A stretch of 64,000 bases of DNA from Knufia peltigerae. Lineage: Eukaryota > Ascomycota > Eurotiomycetes > Chaetothyriales > Trichomeriaceae. Positions 21,928 through 32,699 of this stretch are shown here, piece by piece. Numbering within the stretch: the first letter of the stretch is position 1; each line of letters begins with the position of its first letter. A model generated the notes under the pieces. The model had not been told where the DNA came from, searched no databases, and worked only from the letters and a program-made list of their open reading frames with translations. The translations under genes were made by a program, and so were the position numbers. The stretch lies in NCBI GenBank assembly GCA_030247855.1, contig JAPDRN010000117.1:41508-105507 (forward strand), in the 5' to 3' direction.

Positions 21928-22756
21928 GCACAATCAACGTTAGGGGGGCTTTCTGGATTCTGCTCCTCTGGGGATCTGGCTTTGCCTCACTGACTCTCCC
22001 TCACGAGGAGGAAGAACCTCGAGTGGCGACCTATGCGGCAGCTGAACGGGAGGTGATTGTTGCAGGGGGCTTTCAGACTGAAAAGCAGAAAGCGGAATTG
22101 AAGTTTGGCAGCTCAGCAGGTGGTGGACGAGTGTTAAGAATATGTCGGTGTTTGCAGGATGATGCAGTTTGAAAGCGAAGCGCGAACGATGTCGACGCCG
22201 TGGTATAGGGTGCCCTTGGAATGCCAAAGGCGAGTGATTGAGCTGTAGTAGAAAAAGCTGTGCCTCGATCAGACACGACTAATGTTGCTGTTCGAACAAG
22301 GTAGAATTGTTGAGGCGTAAAGGTGTTGAAGAGAAGTGGTTGCTGTGCTGTTCGATAAGGATTTTTTTATTTTGATTGACGACAGTTTAGTGGGGGGCAA
22401 AGGCTCGGGAGGGCAAATGGAGGCCCCAGCAAAAATTCCAAGCCTCAGTGAATCATCGTGCGATCTAAGATGTCAGTGTGAATCAGCGCTAATAATCTGC
22501 ACGGCCATTTGTGGGCTTTGGTGATCTCGGTCGTGCCGTTCTCGTTGAGTTTTTTGTGTGTGCGGGAATTTCGGAAGCACGTGACATGGATATATACTGG
22601 GGCACTGGGTCCCTCTCCCGCCAACATCAACGCAGCCGAAGATAGACCTGCAGACCGCCATTGTCGACGGGGTAGTCGTGATAGCATCGGATTCTTGTAT
22701 TGGCGTGATCTAGGTGACAACGAAGAGCGAGGAACAGCGCAAGATCAGCTTCAGTC
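21928..22756. promoter_or_regulatory. ODC leader and promoter region
   Basis: About 830 bp upstream of ODC on the minus strand, reaching the 3' end of the methyltransferase gene. It holds CACGTG at 22578-22583. Fungal ODC messages often have long leaders; I found no ATG-initiated upstream frame worth calling. Confidence 0.4.
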
Positions 22757-23865
22757 TCATCCTTCCGAGGGTCGATAAACGTAGGTGTAGAATTCGATCG
22801 TGGGATGTTCCACATCTTGATCAGTGATTGTGTGAGGCAATGCAATATTGAGTGTTTCTGTGAGTTGGAAGGCGGTGTCTTGCATCCGTTCAAAGAAAAT
22901 TGTATCGGCTTCGTGTCGTCTTTTGAATCCAACCAGCACAAGCACATTTGGTGCACGAGTGGCCAACTGCCTCAAAGTCTCTACCAAGTGGACACTGCTG
23001 TCAGGGTTGTAGATACAATCCGAAACCAAGATGAGATCGTAATTCACATTGGAACTATCGTCAAGGCCCGAAGCCCAATCCAACACCTCTGCTTGGACAC
23101 TAGATCCTGCCAGCGGTGCCGCAGACTTTACATTGCTCGCCAAGATCTCCTGAGCATCTTGCAGGTCGGTAAGGAGCATATCACACTTGACAGATTGAGC
23201 GAAAGCGATGCCCACAATGCCACAGCCAGCCCCCAATTCCAGAACCCGTAAACGTCTCGTCTTGCTGGTTGTCAGCAGAGCGGTGAATTTGGTAACACCA
23301 TCGACCGCCGGAGGGTTGAAGGCTTTGGCAAAGTACATCAAGAAGCCTAGACTAGCATCCCTTGACCTGTTGTTAGTCGATCCGACATAAGGTGAAGTAC
23401 TCACCAGATATGTCGCGCGATACTGTCGCCCGTTTCTTCCCACATGCAGACTCGGCTTTTGTTGGGCAAGAGCAGCTGCCGTTCGACAATAGGTTCAGTT
23501 CGCTGCCTATCAACCATGGCGAAGGCTGGACTCCAGACATCGAGGATTTCGGGAATCCCGAAAGATGCAATAGTGGATGCTGTCTCCTTGGTCGTCACAT
23601 GGAGCCGAGCAGATCTTGACATGTACTTTCCCGGGCAAACCGCAACGAATTTGAGGGCTCTCGAAGTAGCCTGCCACTTGATAGTCTGTGTATGAAGCAC
23701 TCCATGAGGACGATTAGTCTCTACAACCTCTACGATGAGGTCAGCATCTAGGGGATAAAGGGAATCGCCCAAATCGGTAGTGACGGCGACCACAGCAGAG
23801 ATGTCAACCGACTTCTTGCCAACATTGGTCTGTGGTGTGCGCAGAAACCGAATGTAATGGACCAT
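22757..23865 (-). CDS. METTL21-like protein-lysine methyltransferase (Methyltransf_16)
   Basis: SAM-dependent methyltransferase of the family that modifies lysines on translation factors and chaperones. Exons 23865-23405 and 23366-22757 give 356 aa. The intron is only 38 bp but has GTGAGT, a GACTAAC branch site and CAG. The ATG at 23865 (MVHYIRFLRTP) is used; the longer frame upstream lacks support. The SAM site is RVLELGAGCGIVGIAFA, then LLTDLQDA and the DxxY-like SDCIYNP. WSRDASLGFLMYFAK precedes motif I as in other family members. The N-terminal 150 residues are a fungal extension. Divergent from the gene at 24281. Confidence 0.82.
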
Positions 23866-24280
23866 GATCGGTTTTGGGATTCTGTCAAGGAAGACTTCAA
23901 GTAAGGGGTGTGAATGACTATTTGTTGGCTGACTTGGTGTTCTTTTCCTGGTAACGAGTAAAAGTGAGGCGGCCAATCTTTGTTAGCCATTTGCGGCGCC
24001 CGCAGAATAGTTTTCCCGACTCCGGAGGCTGGGGGCTATTCAACGCTCGGCCCTCATCGTCCCGCATGATCCCCAGATAATCACCAGCCCGGCACCTGAA
24101 TCAACCCCTTCTACATACGTATTCAACATATCTCCGGTTGCGAACTTAGCCAGTCAGTCACATATCGGTACGGAGTACAAGCATGGCAAATGCCATACCG
24201 ATGCGCATCGAATCAGCGCCTCGATTCAAGTCTTCCTATAGCGCAACTCTTTGGGAATCCGCGCCCTTCAGCCTTCCAAC
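23866..24280. promoter_or_regulatory. Divergent intergenic region methyltransferase / hypothetical gene
   Basis: 415 bp. An exact TACGGAGTA lies at 24169-24177, about 104 bp before the ATG at 24281. No gene seen. Confidence 0.5.
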
Positions 24281-25543
24281 ATGAACAACCCTGAGTTTCG
24301 CCAAACCCTTCAACACATCACCCACAACCTCGAGACTGCCAACCAGACTGCGCAAGAGAACATATATACATTCACACAACGCTACATTGACCCTTGTTTG
24401 TCCGGATTAAAGTCTTGCGTTGTGGACTGCACCGCACCCTGTTTCCCCAACCGAGAAGACAAACTGCGCCGGAAGAGAGGGAGGTCGCGTGGCAGAGCGG
24501 AATATAATTTTGACTTTTATGAGGCATGGGATGATGACGAAGCACTCGCTGAGACCTCCACGGCGTGGGGAAATGATGAGCTGGACAGTCTCTTAGCAGG
24601 TCATGGACCAGGAGTAGATCAACCAAAACGACCGCGAGCCATGAGCTACGGTTCTCGAGGACGGCGGAAACCGAACATCATGCAGGGCGAGTCCGATCAT
24701 GATCCTACCATAATCCCAAGCTCCTCGTATCTAGGCTTCTTGGAACGTCTGCCCTGGAAACTGGGTGCTAGGAAATTACGATATAAGCCCTCGGCGGCAG
24801 ACTTACAAGAGCACCCAGGAGCCACACGAGTACACCCTGCAGAAGTCGAACCGCTGATTGAAGAGCATGATGAAGACAGTAGCCCCTGGAGGAAAGGACA
24901 TGGTCGACAAAGAAGTGATACTAACGCTTCTCGATCTACGACCAATTCACTTAGCTCTAGGGGAGATCTGATCATGAGCGACGAGGAGGATGACGCAGTC
25001 CCACTTGACGATGAATTTGCATCAGTCATGTTGGCTCGAAGAAACACAAATCAGGGTCTACCGGAAGACCAAAGCAGTGGCAAGGCGAGGACCCCTAGTG
25101 GAAAGCGTCCTGGAGCATCTCGCAGGTCGACGAGAACAACCTCTTCCAAGTCGATACGAAGCCCTGGTATGCAGAGTCAGCGGTCTGCTTCGGAGAGAAG
25201 TCTTGCACCTCCTGTGTCACCTACTCCCACAAGAGAACGCAGGGAACTGCCCACGATGCTTGATCTTAAGCTTCAAGAGGAGCAGGTGGCAAGAGAGGAA
25301 GAGTTGGAGATCAAGCAGAAAAGAGAGGCTGCACAGAGGCTGGCTGTACAGCGAGGCTTGAACGCAGGGAATGCGGTATCTGCGGAAGTCGATCCTTCTG
25401 TGAAAGAAGACCAGACAATTGCCAGTGTCGGTGATGAGGTCGATGACGACAGCAGTTCGGCGTCTTCTGAACCCCAAGCCATCGCGGATGGTTCTGCAGA
25501 TCAATCTCAACGGAGTGCAATGGATGGGAAAGACCCGACATGA
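24281..25543 (+). CDS. Unrecognised fungal protein, acidic, coiled-coil C-terminus
   Basis: Single exon, 420 aa from ATG 24281 (MNNPEFRQTLQHITHNLETA). The frame extended upstream begins at a non-ATG codon. The first 70 residues look structured: ENIYTFTQRYIDPCLSGLKS and CVVDCTAPCFPNRED, with four Cys that could bind metal or form disulfides. A basic patch (RRKRGRSRGR) and FDFYEAWDDDEAL follow. The middle is Ser/Arg/Asp-rich and probably disordered. Residues 325-360 (EEQVAREEELEIKQKREAAQ) form a charged helix or coiled coil. I do not know its function; the N-terminus reminds me of conserved Pezizomycotina hypothetical proteins. Confidence 0.8.
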   Translation: MNNPEFRQTLQHITHNLETANQTAQENIYTFTQRYIDPCLSGLKSCVVDCTAPCFPNREDKLRRKRGRSRGRAEYNFDFYEAWDDDEALAETSTAWGNDELDSLLAGHGPGVDQPKRPRAMSYGSRGRRKPNIMQGESDHDPTIIPSSSYLGFLERLPWKLGARKLRYKPSAADLQEHPGATRVHPAEVEPLIEEHDEDSSPWRKGHGRQRSDTNASRSTTNSLSSRGDLIMSDEEDDAVPLDDEFASVMLARRNTNQGLPEDQSSGKARTPSGKRPGASRRSTRTTSSKSIRSPGMQSQRSASERSLAPPVSPTPTRERRELPTMLDLKLQEEQVAREEELEIKQKREAAQRLAVQRGLNAGNAVSAEVDPSVKEDQTIASVGDEVDDDSSSASSEPQAIADGSADQSQRSAMDGKDPT

Positions 25544-26089
25544 AAGGGAGATGTGAGGATTCGCGCAATTGGCAAGAGATGACGGTTCTTGTGTTCGGAA
25601 CTAATTACGACCTAATGACTTGCAGCATACCTTACCTACCTAATGAATCTTGTCTGTATATGCTGAAATGAGCGAGATATAGTCCTAGTTAGACTGTACA
25701 GCCGTGTATTTTTACTTTTCATCACTGTATTATTCTATTCGTACGCATCACTGCTTCATTGCCTCGTCTGGTGTAAGCATCTATATTGTGTAGTTTCTCC
25801 TTATCAAAAACCTGACAAGGGTCTGGAGGGGCCGGATGCGGCCGTTATCTGTGGCTGGTCGATAACCTCATTCTCCGCCTGCACTTTCAACACCATAACC
25901 CTTGCGACTTGCGCCCGTACTCACTTGTTCCCCTGTGGTTGTCTTGACCGGCAATTACAATGCACTGTTCGAGTCGGTTTAATCATTCAGATTCTACGAG
26001 ACTATGACCTCGACTCGACGGAGTAGACAATCGCGACGATCCAGACATTTCTGAGCGCCCTCCCGCAGACCGAACGACCTCAACCCGTC
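25544..26089. other. Intergenic, hypothetical 3' / permease 5'
   Basis: 546 bp with AT-rich 3' flank (25600-25800) and a one-mismatch copy of the repeated 9-mer (GACGGAGTA) near 26017, 73 bp before the permease ATG. No gene seen. Confidence 0.4.
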
Positions 26090-28131
26090 ATGAATAAACC
26101 CCCAGCTTCATTTCGCATTGACATGGACGACAAGAAGGCGTGGAGTCCCGAGTCCTCATCCGAACCATCTGCTTTTGAGGGAGACATGCATCAGGTGAAG
26201 AGAACATTTACACGACGGCTCACCGAGAGCTTCAAGCGAGACCCGAACGCCAGCGTCACACGATCATCTGTCAGCGCGTCCGACCATCATCATCATTATG
26301 ATGCCGAGGCCGCGGCGCAGGCGACTGCCATGTCGCCCTTGCTGCGTAGACTCAAGGGTCGACACCTGCAGATGATAGCGATCGGCGGTAGTATTGGAAC
26401 AGGCCTGTTCGTCGGGAGTGGAAGAGCGTTGGCCTACGGAGGTCCTGCGTCGCTATTAATCTCCTTCAGCCTGACAGGCACCATGTTATATTGCACGGTA
26501 CAGGCGCTGGGAGAGCTGGCTGTGCTATTCCCAGTTGCCGGTTCCTTTGCGGCGTATTCGACTCGATTTCTCGACCCAGCCTGGGGATTCGCCATGGGCT
26601 GGAATTATGCAATGCAATGGCTGGTTGTACTGCCATTGGAAATTGTCTCTGCCTCTATCACGGTTGACTATTGGGTATGTCATGTTCTATTCTATGGTTT
26701 CACATCGGAGGGGAACTGACAATGACACCAGGTACACAATATTGGCTTGAACGCCGCGTGGGTGTCCATCTTCCTCGTCATGATCGCCATCATCAATTTC
26801 TTCGGAGTAAGAGCATACGGAGAGGCTGAGTTCGTCTTCTCCGTCATCAAAGTCACAGCGGTGATAGGATACATGTGCGGATCACCCTCTTAACCATTGT
26901 GTACTGCGAGTCTGACAACATTCTAGTTTGCTCGGCGTGCTCGTTAATATCATGGGTGGCGTTGATAGCAACGGCCAACCTGATGGCAGTTACATGGGCT
27001 TCCGTCTCTGGCACCATCCAGGAGCCTTCCACAATGGCTTCAAAGGCCTGTGCAGCACTTTCGTAACTGCTGCCTTTGCCTTCGCAGGCACTGAGCTGGT
27101 TGGTCTGGCTGCCGCAGAAACAGAGAATCCCAGAAAGACTCTACCAACAGCTATCAAACAGGTCCGTGGCAGGCATTTCCCCGTTCTCAGGTGGACCAAT
27201 TTTGACAATACATACAGGTATTTTGGCGTATCACACTCTTCTACATTGTCAGTCTTTTGATTGTCGGCACACTCGTTCCCTACGACGATCCACGGCTTCT
27301 GAACGGCCAAAGCAACGCTGATACCAAGTATGTCTTTCAGTCGTTCATCGTCGATCTGTTGTTCGCTATATCTAGAACTGACGCTTCCCTTTCAGGGCCT
27401 CTCCATTTGTCATATCCATTCAAAACGCCGGCCTAGCCGTCCTCCCCTCGGTGATGAATGTGGTGATTATGATATCAGTCCTGTCCGTGGGCAACTCGAG
27501 TATCTACGGCTCCTCGCGCACACTGGCCGCACTCGCCGAGCAACGTCAAGCACCCGCTTTTCTGGCGTACATTGACCGCAAAGGCCGACCCCTCTACGCT
27601 ATCATCATCGCCACGGCCTTGGGCGTCCTCGCCTTCCTCGCGGCGTCCACGAAACAGCAAGACGCGTTCAACTGGATGCTCGCCCTCTCGGGGCTCTCGT
27701 CCATCTTCACGTGGGGCAGCATCTGCCTGGCGCACATCCGCTTCCGCAAGGCCTGGCTCCTGCAGGGCCACACGCTCGACGAGCTCGCCTTCCGCAGCCC
27801 CGTGGGCGTCGTGGGCTCCTGGATCGGGCTGGGCTTCAACATCCTCGTGCTCATCGCCCAGTTCTGGACCGGCTTCAGCCCCGTGGGGTACGAGAGCGAC
27901 AGCACCAGCTATCTCGTCATCAACTTCTTCCAGGCCTACCTGGCCGCCCCCGTCGTGGTGATCATGTACATCGCCTACAAGGTGTACATGCGCACGAGCG
28001 TCATCCGGACGAGGGACATGGACCTCTTCACCGGAAAGCGCGAGATGAACGTCAAGAGCCTCGTCGCCGAGGAGAGGGCCGACAGACTTAACTGGCCCAC
28101 GTGGAAGAAGGTTTATAAATTTTTGTGCTGA
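26090..28131 (+). CDS. General amino-acid permease (Gap1/Hip1-like, YAT family)
   Basis: Plasma-membrane amino-acid transporter. Exons 26090-26674, 26732-26874, 26927-27161, 27218-27327 and 27396-28131 give 602 aa. A long hydrophilic N-terminus of about 90 residues, with His and Ser runs, precedes the TM1 motif QMIAIGGSIGTGLFVGSG. Later marks are FAFAGTELVGLAAAETENPR, VFWRITLFYIVSLLIVGTLV (continuous only after splicing), VGNSSIYGSSRTLAALAE and a C-terminal cytosolic tail with WPTWKKVYKFLC. The substrate is probably broad. The last exon is clearly more GC-rich than the first four. Convergent with the ZW10 gene. Confidence 0.92.
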
Positions 28132-28487
28132 TCTTTTCCCCCCTCCCGTTCTCGTACCGGTTGGTGGTAGGTCACTGTGCAGGGCACCCGTTGGATTTTA
28201 TATTTGCGTCAAAATTACTGGATCTTGGTCAAGGGTATTGCGCATGTATATACCCATGTTAAGTTACGACGTGATGGATTGATGGGTTATGGATATACAT
28301 TTGAGTCTCGGCGTGAACATTGACCAGTGGATTCTACGAGACATTTCTGGGGCACAGCTTTCGGGTATTATACTGACAAATATGTAAATGTTCGAGATGT
28401 CCAAGACATTCAAAAAATATTGACCATTGAATATACTCTATGACATATTGTACCTTGTGAATGCCGTCTCTAGTTTGTCGTGTTTCC
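28132..28487. other. Intergenic between convergent permease and ZW10 genes
   Basis: 356 bp, AT-rich, consistent with two opposed 3' regions. No gene seen. Confidence 0.4.
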
Positions 28488-31082
28488 TCATCTCGATCCT
28501 CTACTCCCTTTGATGGCGGCGATCGCGCTGCGTCGGTGGGCACTCTCGGCGAACAGGGCCCTTACCAGGTCGACGACCTCGTCGGCCGAGAACTCCAGAC
28601 TCAATTCGCCCTCGGTCCAGAGGTACTTGATGTCGACCAGTGAGCTCTCCAGGATGTTGATCAGGTATTGAAACTTGAGCCAGCTGGAGACGTAGACCGC
28701 CGTCATGGGCACCGGACCCTGACCGTCCGGGTCCGAGGATTCCGCGGCGTTCGGCGGCGACGTCGGGGGTGCACTGAAGAACAAATCTCCAAGGGACGCG
28801 ACCTGCTGACAAAACGCGGTCAGGCGGCGGGACTCGGGCTCGGATATGTCCTCCATCTCCTCGATCGAGTCGACCATCTTGTTGATGACCATGGCCACGA
28901 GCGACCCGACGCTCTGCATGAGCGCCGAAGTCGACAAGACCGGCCGCCACGTCATGTGGAGGGCGCGGATGCGGTCCACCACCGCCGACACGGCGTTTTC
29001 GATCTCCTGCGAGTACGGGAACTGCGTGCACGACGTGAACCCCTGGGCGCCCTCGAGGAGGTCCCAGACAATCAGTCGTTGCGTCTCCATCTCCTTGGAG
29101 TACGCGAGGCGGGCAAACTTTTCCATCGACGACACGTCCGACGCGACCTTGGGCAGGGGCATGCCGCCTGCAGGGCGGACGCTCATCGACATCTCGCGCA
29201 GTCGCTCGGCGATGTACAACGAGTCATTGTACCGGTGGATGTCGGTGAGCGAGGCTGATGCGCCGCCGCCGCCGCCGCCTCCGCCGTAGTAGGTCGGCGC
29301 GGTAGCGCGGAACATGGCTAGGGCCAACGTGGGAAGAGCAAGGAGCCCTCGTGTCGCCGAGGAAGAGTTGAGCGCGTCGTGTGGATTGTCCTGGATGGCT
29401 TGAGCGTCAGAAATGTCTCTGCCTATGATCTCCACCAGGTGGTCGGGGATGTCTGTGATGCTGTACAACTCGGTCAGGGTGACTTCTTGCTCTTGGCTTT
29501 GTTTGTTCTCTTGTGCACCGTTTACTCGTTTGCTGTTGTTGCCCTTGTCGCTTTTGGCTGCTGACTCTGATTTTGTATCAGCTGCCCCATCGTCGTCCCA
29601 ACCCCAGGCATCACCCGCATCATCTTCTGCATCTTGGTCCGACGCAGTGCCGTTCTTGTTGTCTTCGCCCTTGACTTCGGCTTGATTGCCGGCATCGTCG
29701 TCATCATCAAATCCCCACCCGCTGGCATCTTCCTCTTCTTCTGCTTGGCGGGTTTCATTGCTCTCTGCTTTGTCTTTGTCATCGTCCCAACCAGCATCCC
29801 AATCATTGGCGTTGTCAGCATTATCGCCGTTCTCACCTGTTGTAGCAGAGAGAACACGTCGTTCGACTCTTTCGACTTGTCGTAGAGTCCCCTTTGAGTT
29901 GGCAAAAGCTTTCCGAACGGCGTCCAGGGTTGCTGCTTTGCGCTTGTTAAGCCACGCCCGAGGAAGGTCGTCCACCCAGTCCTGCAGCTGCTTTTGGCCC
30001 TCCCACTGCATTGACTGCAGCTCTTTGTATATGTTTGTGGCCTTGTTTTGAAGTTCGTCCAGTTCGTGAAGCATTGTGAGGTCTGTCGGTAGGCCGGGAT
30101 TCAGCCAGTCGTTCACGAGCAGAGTCATCAAATCGCCTAGTATAGCTTTGGCTGCCGCAGATTGGATTGTGCTGGCAAAGCGAGTCCGCATAAAGTCGAT
30201 GAACGTTCGAACAAAGTCTAGGACTAATTCAACTGATGGGCTTGTTCGGCCCAACTCGAGGCTTAGGGTGTTTCCACCCAGCTTGAAAGCGACCATTTTC
30301 AGCCGAGAAGCTTGTCTCAGAGGTTGTAGCACAAGCGCCTTCAGTTTGTCGGTCAATGGCTCTAATGAATCCGTGGAATCGCCGAGCAGGTTCAGAGCTC
30401 GGATCAGGACGTCGGAATTCGTGGCCGAGCTGTCGCCTTCGGTGGGCGAAACTTCGATGCTGGCCTGGTGTTGCTCTCGATGCACTGAAATCTGGGCGTT
30501 CAACTTTGTTTCCAGCTGTACTCTGGCCTTCAACCGAAACTCGTCCTTGAGATCCCTGATGATTGTGGATATTCGAGACCTCAGTATGTGGGCGGTCTTC
30601 TTGTCCAGCTCTTGAATCTTCGCCGCGGCTTCGCAGGGATCGCCGCCGTCTTGTAAACACTCTTCCACATCTCGAAGTGCCCGGGTGGCCTTGCTTGCGA
30701 GGTCCAGCTCTTTCATCACATCGCCTGTAAACTCAATCTCCGTCTCCAAAAGCTCAACTTTGCGCTGGAAATCTGTCGCCTCTTCTCGTAACGCCTGAAC
30801 ATGCTGATGGTCCTCGACGATGCGTTTCGATTCCTCCTTGCATCGCACGATATCCTCCTGAACCTTTTTGGCTTGTGTGATCCAAGTTTCAACATCCCCG
30901 TTGTCATCCTGGTTTGCCGCCTTGATCTCTTCGCTGATTTCACGTTGTGTCTTTGCAATTTGGTCGAGCAGTGAAGGGAGGATTTCGGGAGACAGCTCGG
31001 AAGTCAGGAGAGGTTCGGACTGTGGGAATGTGCCATTTACAATAGCCTCACATAGGGCATCATCGTCGATTACACCTGGCAT
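28488..31082 (-). CDS. ZW10/Dsl1-family vesicle tether subunit
   Basis: Subunit of the Dsl1/NRZ complex that tethers COPI vesicles at the ER; animal ZW10 also acts at kinetochores. Single exon, 864 aa from ATG 31082 (MPGVIDDDALCEAIVNGTFP); the upstream extension is Arg/Ser-rich leader. Residues 30-140 are coiled coil, followed by helical-bundle sequence. A disordered acidic insert at about 420-500 carries three Trp motifs in Asp-rich setting: DWDAGWDDD, GWGFDDDDD and AWGWDDDG. This resembles the acidic loop by which yeast Dsl1 binds COPI coat. The C-terminal helical domain includes HMTWRPVLSTSALMQSVGSL and EDISEPESRRL. A run of eight Gly near 600 comes from a CCG repeat. Confidence 0.85.
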   Translation of the reverse strand: MPGVIDDDALCEAIVNGTFPQSEPLLTSELSPEILPSLLDQIAKTQREISEEIKAANQDDNGDVETWITQAKKVQEDIVRCKEESKRIVEDHQHVQALREEATDFQRKVELLETEIEFTGDVMKELDLASKATRALRDVEECLQDGGDPCEAAAKIQELDKKTAHILRSRISTIIRDLKDEFRLKARVQLETKLNAQISVHREQHQASIEVSPTEGDSSATNSDVLIRALNLLGDSTDSLEPLTDKLKALVLQPLRQASRLKMVAFKLGGNTLSLELGRTSPSVELVLDFVRTFIDFMRTRFASTIQSAAAKAILGDLMTLLVNDWLNPGLPTDLTMLHELDELQNKATNIYKELQSMQWEGQKQLQDWVDDLPRAWLNKRKAATLDAVRKAFANSKGTLRQVERVERRVLSATTGENGDNADNANDWDAGWDDDKDKAESNETRQAEEEEDASGWGFDDDDDAGNQAEVKGEDNKNGTASDQDAEDDAGDAWGWDDDGAADTKSESAAKSDKGNNSKRVNGAQENKQSQEQEVTLTELYSITDIPDHLVEIIGRDISDAQAIQDNPHDALNSSSATRGLLALPTLALAMFRATAPTYYGGGGGGGGASASLTDIHRYNDSLYIAERLREMSMSVRPAGGMPLPKVASDVSSMEKFARLAYSKEMETQRLIVWDLLEGAQGFTSCTQFPYSQEIENAVSAVVDRIRALHMTWRPVLSTSALMQSVGSLVAMVINKMVDSIEEMEDISEPESRRLTAFCQQVASLGDLFFSAPPTSPPNAAESSDPDGQGPVPMTAVYVSSWLKFQYLINILESSLVDIKYLWTEGELSLEFSADEVVDLVRALFAESAHRRSAIAAIKGSRGSR
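29260..29286 (-). repeat. CCG trinucleotide repeat (polyglycine in ZW10)
   Basis: (GCC)n tract on the plus strand encodes a Gly run on the minus strand, in a linker after TDIHRYN...SLTDIH-type helices; a likely length-variable site. Confidence 0.6.
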
Positions 31083-31339
31083 TGTCCTGGCTTGCTTCAG
31101 CCTTGAACGATGAACAGGGCGAGACGCTGACTTGGTGGTCCGTCTTGCGCGTGTGCTGGCGACTGGCCAGAAAGTTGAAATGACATCAAAGCAAGTTTCA
31201 CGGCGAGGCTGAAGATACGAGGCTACCAAGGCTAGCCTCCTTTTAGAAACACCCAGACTCGTTCTGGTTTCTATCACGAAATGAATGATCGTCCTTCCAT
31301 CGTAGCAAGGTCATGTGAAACTTGGTAACGAAGTATTCA

Positions 31340-31348
31340 TACGGAGTA
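31340..31348. repeat. Copy of TACGGAGTA motif
   Basis: Exact copy, between the cupin stop codon and the ZW10 start codon. The other exact copies are at 699, 7771, 13389, 24169 and 45546. Confidence 0.6.
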
Positions 31349-31357
31349 TAATACGCT

Positions 31358-31819
31358 TTAAGAGAATCGGTACACAACATCCTCAAATTTATCAACAGCA
31401 AAGACATAAAACCACTTCAACTCCTCCCGATCGTCAACTCTGTCGGTGCCACTTCCTTCTTCACTCGTAGTAGTAGCACAACTATTCCGGATCCCGTGCT
31501 CCGCGTTCCCAGGAATATAGATCGTATCACCACTTTGGACTTCTCGCTCGACCCCATCAATCACGACAACTCCCCGCCCTTGAGTGATGTAGTATATCTC
31601 CGCCTGCTCGTGGCGATGCGGACACAAATGGCCCGTTCCAGGCGGACATGTAGCGATGCCGGCAGTGAGACTATTGGTTGGTGTCTTTGATGCCGAGAAG
31701 AGCGTGTGCCAGGTCAAATTGCCCCGACGGGATGTCGAAGAACTGCCGTTGTCGGGGAACGTTTCGGGATTCCTCTCGGCGAGCGATGCAGAAGGAATTA
31801 TGACCGGCGAAGTGGCCAT
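31358..31819 (-). CDS. Cupin-domain protein
   Basis: Small single-domain cupin of 153 aa, single exon, ATG at 31819. Motif 1 is CPHRHEQAEIYYITQGRG (His, His, Glu metal ligands) and motif 2 is GDTIYIPGNAEHGIRN, so the metal site looks complete. The C-terminus ELKWFYVFAVDKFEDVVYRF closes the barrel. Such cupins include dioxygenases, isomerases and binding proteins; the reaction cannot be inferred. No signal peptide. Confidence 0.85.
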   Translation of the reverse strand: MATSPVIIPSASLAERNPETFPDNGSSSTSRRGNLTWHTLFSASKTPTNSLTAGIATCPPGTGHLCPHRHEQAEIYYITQGRGVVVIDGVEREVQSGDTIYIPGNAEHGIRNSCATTTSEEGSGTDRVDDREELKWFYVFAVDKFEDVVYRFS

Positions 31820-32699
31820 ATTGCTGCTGTCTTGGACTATTCAAGGAGAAGGCCAAAGATGAAGATATTTCTCACGGCCAAAAACGTACAAAAAGCCGTC
31901 ACAGACATTTGCAAACACTTTTATCAAGATCGACCAAGACGTCAGAGCACGAGGGAAATTACTTCCATTCTTGGTTAATTTTATCAGAAAGAGAATCCTG
32001 CCTTGTTGGACCGAGGGAGGAGAAGATCAAAGTACTTCAGATACCCAGATGGTTATTTCCAAAATGCAGTTCACATTCATTATACAGCATCACATCAGCC
32101 AGTCTTATTTAGTAGCACCCTGATCGAACAACGCCGTCGCAAAACCCATAATGCCCTCTTGCTTTTTGGCCGTCGGAGTGGAGATCTAGTAAGACAAACA
32201 TTGAAGGAAAAAGCTACCCCTAACCACACGATATTCCCATAGGGGCATACAAGGTCAGACAGGCATGAGTTGACACCCTCCACGACCTATGCCCAGCACA
32301 AATACACCTTTATCGCGACTCCTGAGACTGATCCGGCCGTTGGTTGGTGGTTTCGTAACGAGGAAACAATCATCACCACGGAGGAATCGACTTATGGCCA
32401 CCATTACCCGGCAGTTGAGTCACTGCTCTGGTAGACACACAAAGACTCGATAGACCCGACCCAGCTCCCTTGGCGTCAAGCGCTATGTCCTGGCTTGAAC
32501 TCGAGTAGGGATCATCGACTTGAAGCCCTGAAATTGTCAAAGGTACTTGAAAACCTGGTTCGGTCCGAATCGCAAGTTTGTGACGGGAGCTAGAAGCAGG
32601 CTCGCTTTCTCAAAGACCTTGGGCCCTGCCGGGAATGGGAAAGCGAGATACACGCCATGACTTCGACCTATACAGCCACAGCCAAAAAACCAACAGAAA
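31820..32699. other. Intergenic, about 0.9 kb
   Basis: Between the cupin start and the MEF1 stop, both on the minus strand. It contains the cupin promoter and MEF1 3' region. Short frames on both strands show no conserved features. Confidence 0.4.

Noticed and set aside
801..22583. CACGTG sites in several intergenic regions
   Set aside because: A given 6-mer is expected about 16 times in 64 kb by chance, so the observed copies are not enriched. Only TCACGTGA before PRE4 is mentioned.
27572..28091. Alternative plus-strand frames in the last permease exon
   Set aside because: GC-rich shadows of the permease, with Arg/Ala/Pro-rich nonsense composition.
28501..29258. Long frames on both strands inside the ZW10 gene
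   Set aside because: Shadows caused by high GC and few stops in the other frames; the ZW10 frame is the one with family motifs.
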